A DNA stretch of 45,771 bases. Source: Clostridia bacterium (GTDB lineage Bacteria > Bacillota > Clostridia > Oscillospirales > Acutalibacteraceae). The notes under the pieces are model-generated. The model worked only from the letters and a program-made list of their open reading frames with translations. It was not told the origin of the DNA and did not search any database. Shown here in pieces: positions 43,182 to 45,771 of this stretch. Position 1 is the first letter of the stretch; each line of letters opens with the position of its first letter. Where the stretch lies: positions 1 to 45,771 of the forward strand of contig JAFXDE010000056.1 in assembly GCA_017516315.1 (NCBI GenBank), in the 5' to 3' direction. A program made the position numbers and the translations under genes.

Positions 43182-45494
43182 ATGAAAAAGGTTACATGCA
43201 GCAGATGTAAAAAGCGTCCTGCAGTCATATTTATTTCTAAAATTATCGACGGTAAAACCGTGCCCGAGGGACTTTGTCTCAACTGTGCTATGGAGATGAA
43301 TATCGGCCCCATAAAGCAGATGATGGAGAGCATGGGTATTACTGAAGAGGATGTTGATTCTATCAGCGAGCAGTTTTCGAGTATGTTCCCCGATACAGAC
43401 GAAGAGGGCGGCTTCGAAGCAGGTGGCTCACCGACTATGCCTTTTATGCAGGGCCTTTTCGGTGATCTTGCTAACAGTCTCACCTTAAAGAATGACGGGG
43501 GAGAAAATCTTCCTAAGGCTGCACCTGCACCTGCGGAGCAGAAGGGGACAGGTAAAAAGAAAAGCAGACAGAAGGAAAAGAAGCGTAAATTCCTTTCTCT
43601 TTATTGCACGGATCTTACCGAAAAAGCTAAAAGCGGTAAAATAGATAACATTATCGGCAGAGACAAGGAGCTCGAAAGAGTTGTACAGATTCTCTGCAGA
43701 CGATCTAAGAATAATCCCTGTCTTATCGGTGAGCCCGGTGTAGGCAAGACAGCCATTGCAGAGGCGCTTGCTCAGAAAATCGCTGAGGGAAAGGTTCCTG
43801 CAAAGCTTGCCGATAAGGAAATTCATCTTTTGGACCTCACTGCACTTGTGGCAGGTACACAATTCAGAGGTCAGTTTGAAAGCCGTATTAAGAATCTCGT
43901 TGACGAGGTAAAATATAACGGTAACATAATTCTTTTTATCGACGAGGTTCATAATCTGGTCGGTACAGGCGATGCGGAAGGCTCGATGAATGCCGCTAAC
44001 ATCCTTAAGCCTGCCCTTTCCAGAGGTGAAATCCAGGTAGTAGGTGCTACTACATTTACCGAATACAGAAAGAATATTGAAAAGGATGCTGCTCTCGAAA
44101 GACGTTTCCAGCCGGTAAAAATCGAAGAGCCCTCCATTGAGGATGCTACAGCTATCCTTTTAGGTATAAAAAAATACTACGAAGGCTATCACAGAGTAAG
44201 AATTTCCGATGATCTCGTTAAAAAGGCGGTAGTTCTTTCTGAAAGATACATCACCGACCGCTTCCTTCCAGACAAGGCTATTGACCTTTTAGATGAGGCG
44301 TGTACATGTGCTAATCTTCGTAATAAGGCGATAAGCGATCTTGAAATCAGCGAAAGAAAGCTTTCAGAGCTCAAGGAAGACGAAGAGGACCTTATGAACG
44401 AGTCTGAAGCTATGGACTATGAGGCTATAGCTAAAATAAAGGCTGAAATCGTTAAGTGTGAAAGCGATATGTCTTCTCTTACCGAAGCAGCCAACGATAA
44501 CGCCGTAACCGAAACAGATATCGCTAAGGTTATAGAGCTGTGGACAGGCGTTCCTTCGTCTAAGATAATCGAGAGCGACCTTAAAAAGCTTTCGGGTCTC
44601 GAGGATAAGCTCAGAAGTAAGGTTATCGGACAGGATGAAGCTATTAAAGCGGTTGCTGCCGCTATCAAGCGTAACAGAGTACAGATAAGTCCGCGCCGCA
44701 GACCTGCCTCCTTTATCTTCGTGGGTCCTACGGGTGTCGGCAAAACAGAGCTCGTCAAGCAGCTTTCTGCTGAGCTTTTTTCCACTCCCGAAACGCTTAT
44801 CCGACTCGATATGAGTGAGTTTATGGAAAAGCACAGTGTTTCCCGTATTATCGGCTCACCTCCGGGATATGTAGGCTACGATGAAGCAGGACAGCTTACG
44901 GAAAAGGTAAGAAGAAAGCCCTACAGCGTTATTCTTTTCGATGAAATAGAAAAGGCTCATCCCGATGTAATGAATATTCTTCTTCAGATTCTTGATGAGG
45001 GAAGAATTACCGATGCACAGGGAAGAACCGTTAACTTTGAAAATACTGTTATTATTATGACCTCTAATGCAGGCAGTGAGAAAAAGGGTGGCTCCATCGG
45101 CTTCGGTAAGGACAAGGGCGAGGCTACAAGAGAAAAGGTTATGAAGGCCCTTTCGGATTTTCTCCGTCCTGAATTTATCGGCAGAGTAGATGAGGTTGCA
45201 GTATTTAATTCTCTTACCGTAGAGGATTACAGGAAAATTTCAGAGCTTCTTCTCACGGAACTCAAGGAATCACTTAAAGAAAAAGCCATCGATCTTAAGT
45301 GGACGGCAGAGGTTAATGCTTATCTTGCCGGAAAATCCGAGGGTGGCTCGAGAGGTGCCAGAGATTTAAGAAATCTTATCCGCAAAGAGGTGGAGGACGG
45401 CATAGCGAATATCATTATCGACAATGCAGATTCACCTGTCAGCGCTATAGCTGTAGAGGTTAAGGAAGATAAGATAGTCCTTACGCACATATAA
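43182..45494 (+). CDS. ClpC/ClpE-like AAA+ unfoldase with N-terminal McsA/UvrB-type zinc finger
   Basis: The 770-aa two-ring Clp ATPase. Instead of the usual Clp_N double repeat, residues 1-60 hold a zinc finger (Cys 6, 9, 32, 35) followed by [18 protein letters not shown], resembling the N terminus of McsA and of ClpE. A charged linker (about 95-140) leads to AAA-1 (Walker A GEPGVGKT about 183), a short coiled-coil M domain (about 400-450), and AAA-2 (Walker A GPTGVGKT about 515). The ClpP loop IGF is at about 639-641 in [11 protein letters not shown], so it should dock on the ClpP encoded at 31851. No CtsR box (GGTCAAA direct repeats) is seen upstream. It follows pgsA by 68 nt. Confidence 0.9.
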   Translation: MKKVTCSRCKKRPAVIFISKIIDGKTVPEGLCLNCAMEMNIGPIKQMMESMGITEEDVDSISEQFSSMFPDTDEEGGFEAGGSPTMPFMQGLFGDLANSLTLKNDGGENLPKAAPAPAEQKGTGKKKSRQKEKKRKFLSLYCTDLTEKAKSGKIDNIIGRDKELERVVQILCRRSKNNPCLIGEPGVGKTAIAEALAQKIAEGKVPAKLADKEIHLLDLTALVAGTQFRGQFESRIKNLVDEVKYNGNIILFIDEVHNLVGTGDAEGSMNAANILKPALSRGEIQVVGATTFTEYRKNIEKDAALERRFQPVKIEEPSIEDATAILLGIKKYYEGYHRVRISDDLVKKAVVLSERYITDRFLPDKAIDLLDEACTCANLRNKAISDLEISERKLSELKEDEEDLMNESEAMDYEAIAKIKAEIVKCESDMSSLTEAANDNAVTETDIAKVIELWTGVPSSKIIESDLKKLSGLEDKLRSKVIGQDEAIKAVAAAIKRNRVQISPRRRPASFIFVGPTGVGKTELVKQLSAELFSTPETLIRLDMSEFMEKHSVSRIIGSPPGYVGYDEAGQLTEKVRRKPYSVILFDEIEKAHPDVMNILLQILDEGRITDAQGRTVNFENTVIIMTSNAGSEKKGGSIGFGKDKGEATREKVMKALSDFLRPEFIGRVDEVAVFNSLTVEDYRKISELLLTELKESLKEKAIDLKWTAEVNAYLAGKSEGGSRGARDLRNLIRKEVEDGIANIIIDNADSPVSAIAVEVKEDKIVLTHI

Positions 45495-45524
45495 GTAAAA
45501 ATTTCATTTATTTTTAAAAAACAC

Positions 45525-45553
45525 TTGACAATGCAGCGTTGATTGTATATAAT
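45525..45553 (+). promoter_or_regulatory. Perfect consensus promoter of the tRNA cluster
   Basis: TTGACA (45525-45530), exactly 17 nt, TATAAT (45548-45553). The first tRNA base is 20 nt below the -10 box. This is as strong as a sigma-A promoter can look and suits stable RNA. Confidence 0.9.
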
Positions 45554-45566
45554 AGTCAACGTTGCA
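45532..45566 (+). promoter_or_regulatory. 11-bp inverted repeat around the tRNA -10 box (putative operator)
   Basis: TGCAGCGTTGA (45532-45542) and TCAACGTTGCA (45556-45566) are reverse complements but for one position. The left arm lies in the promoter spacer and would not be transcribed. The layout is the same as at the opp promoter, with different arm sequence. Confidence 0.5.
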
Positions 45567-45573
45567 TCGGTTC

Positions 45574-45647
45574 GCGGGTGTAGTTCAATGGTAGAATCCC
45601 AGCCTTCCAAGCTGGTCGTGTGGGTTCGATTCCCATCACCCGCTCCA
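45574..45647 (+). tRNA. tRNA-Gly (anticodon TCC)
   Basis: A 74-nt gene including an encoded CCA. Acceptor arms GCGGGTG and CACCCGC pair fully; the D arm contains GTTCAATGG, the anticodon stem-loop is CAGCC-TTCCAA-GCTG with TCC, and the T arm contains GGTTCGATTCC. A run of six T follows. Confidence 0.96.
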
Positions 45648-45668
45648 TTTTTTCTGTTAATTAAATAT

Positions 45669-45745
<77 letters not shown>

Positions 45746-45751
45746 GTAAGT

Positions 45752-45771
45752 GGTGGATATAGCTCAGTTGG
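45752..45771 (+). tRNA. Truncated tRNA, probably His
   Basis: Only the 5' 20 nt are in the window: GGTGGATATAGCTCAGTTGG. The extra leading G before GTGGATA and the following TAGCTCAGTTGG match the 5' end of bacterial tRNA-His, which alone carries G-1. The anticodon is outside the window. Confidence 0.65.

Overview
The window looks like a contig piece from an anaerobic Gram-positive gut Clostridia, most likely Oscillospirales/Ruminococcaceae or a close relative. The support is indirect: a moderately AT-rich genome, clear Shine-Dalgarno sites, TTGACA/TATAAT-type promoters with 17-nt spacers, large secreted proteins with cell-wall-binding repeats and Cys-knuckle repeats, a group II ECF transporter core (ecfA1-ecfA2-ecfT-truA), and the orders tig-clpP-clpX-secG and ruvC-ruvA-ruvB. 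No 16S gene is present, so the genus cannot be named. I see no phage, IS element, CRISPR array or integrase, and no gene-free stretch above 300 bases.

Region 1 (1-12.76 kb) is accessory and surface-related. It opens with the 3' part of a secreted repeat protein. A 1973-residue secreted protein follows, with InlB-like repeats, an array of about eleven Cys/His modules, and C-terminal wall-binding repeats also found in the first protein. Next come an A/T-rich polysaccharide pyruvyl transferase gene, an unusual single ORF joining a Wzx/MATE-like flippase to an FrhB-like flavin/Fe-S domain, and a membrane-anchored tyrosine phosphatase with a His-rich cytoplasmic tail. There is no glycosyltransferase or polymerase, so this is not an ordinary polysaccharide locus. 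It is the best place in the window to look for something new.

Region 2 (12.8-20.9 kb) is metabolic. It holds an operon of an ICMT-like membrane methyltransferase, a GPH-family sugar symporter and a type B carboxylesterase. A small Amidase_6 protein, a minus-strand 3-hydroxyisobutyrate-dehydrogenase-like reductase with a consensus promoter, a divergently expressed MATE exporter and a Sapep/PepV-type M20 dipeptidase follow. Region 3 (20.9-27.1 kb) is a complete oligopeptide ABC operon oppBCDFA. Its promoter carries a perfect 11-bp inverted repeat around the -10 box, and it ends in a strong terminator. Peptide import and the adjacent cytosolic dipeptidase fit together as peptide scavenging.

Region 4 (27.1-45.8 kb) is mostly core. 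It contains a conserved hypothetical gene, threonine synthase, a metallophosphoesterase, trigger factor, clpP, clpX and secG. A long same-strand run follows: ruvC-ruvA-ruvB, an rRNA-methyltransferase-like gene, ecfA1-ecfA2-ecfT, truA and a DUF5711-like membrane protein. A second promoter leads to cvpA-like, pgsA and a Clp ATPase that carries an McsA/UvrB-like zinc finger in place of the usual Clp_N domain. The window ends in a tRNA cluster (Gly-TCC, Arg-TCT, truncated probable His) behind a perfect consensus promoter, again with an inverted repeat around the -10. Two promoters with this geometry suggest operators worth testing.
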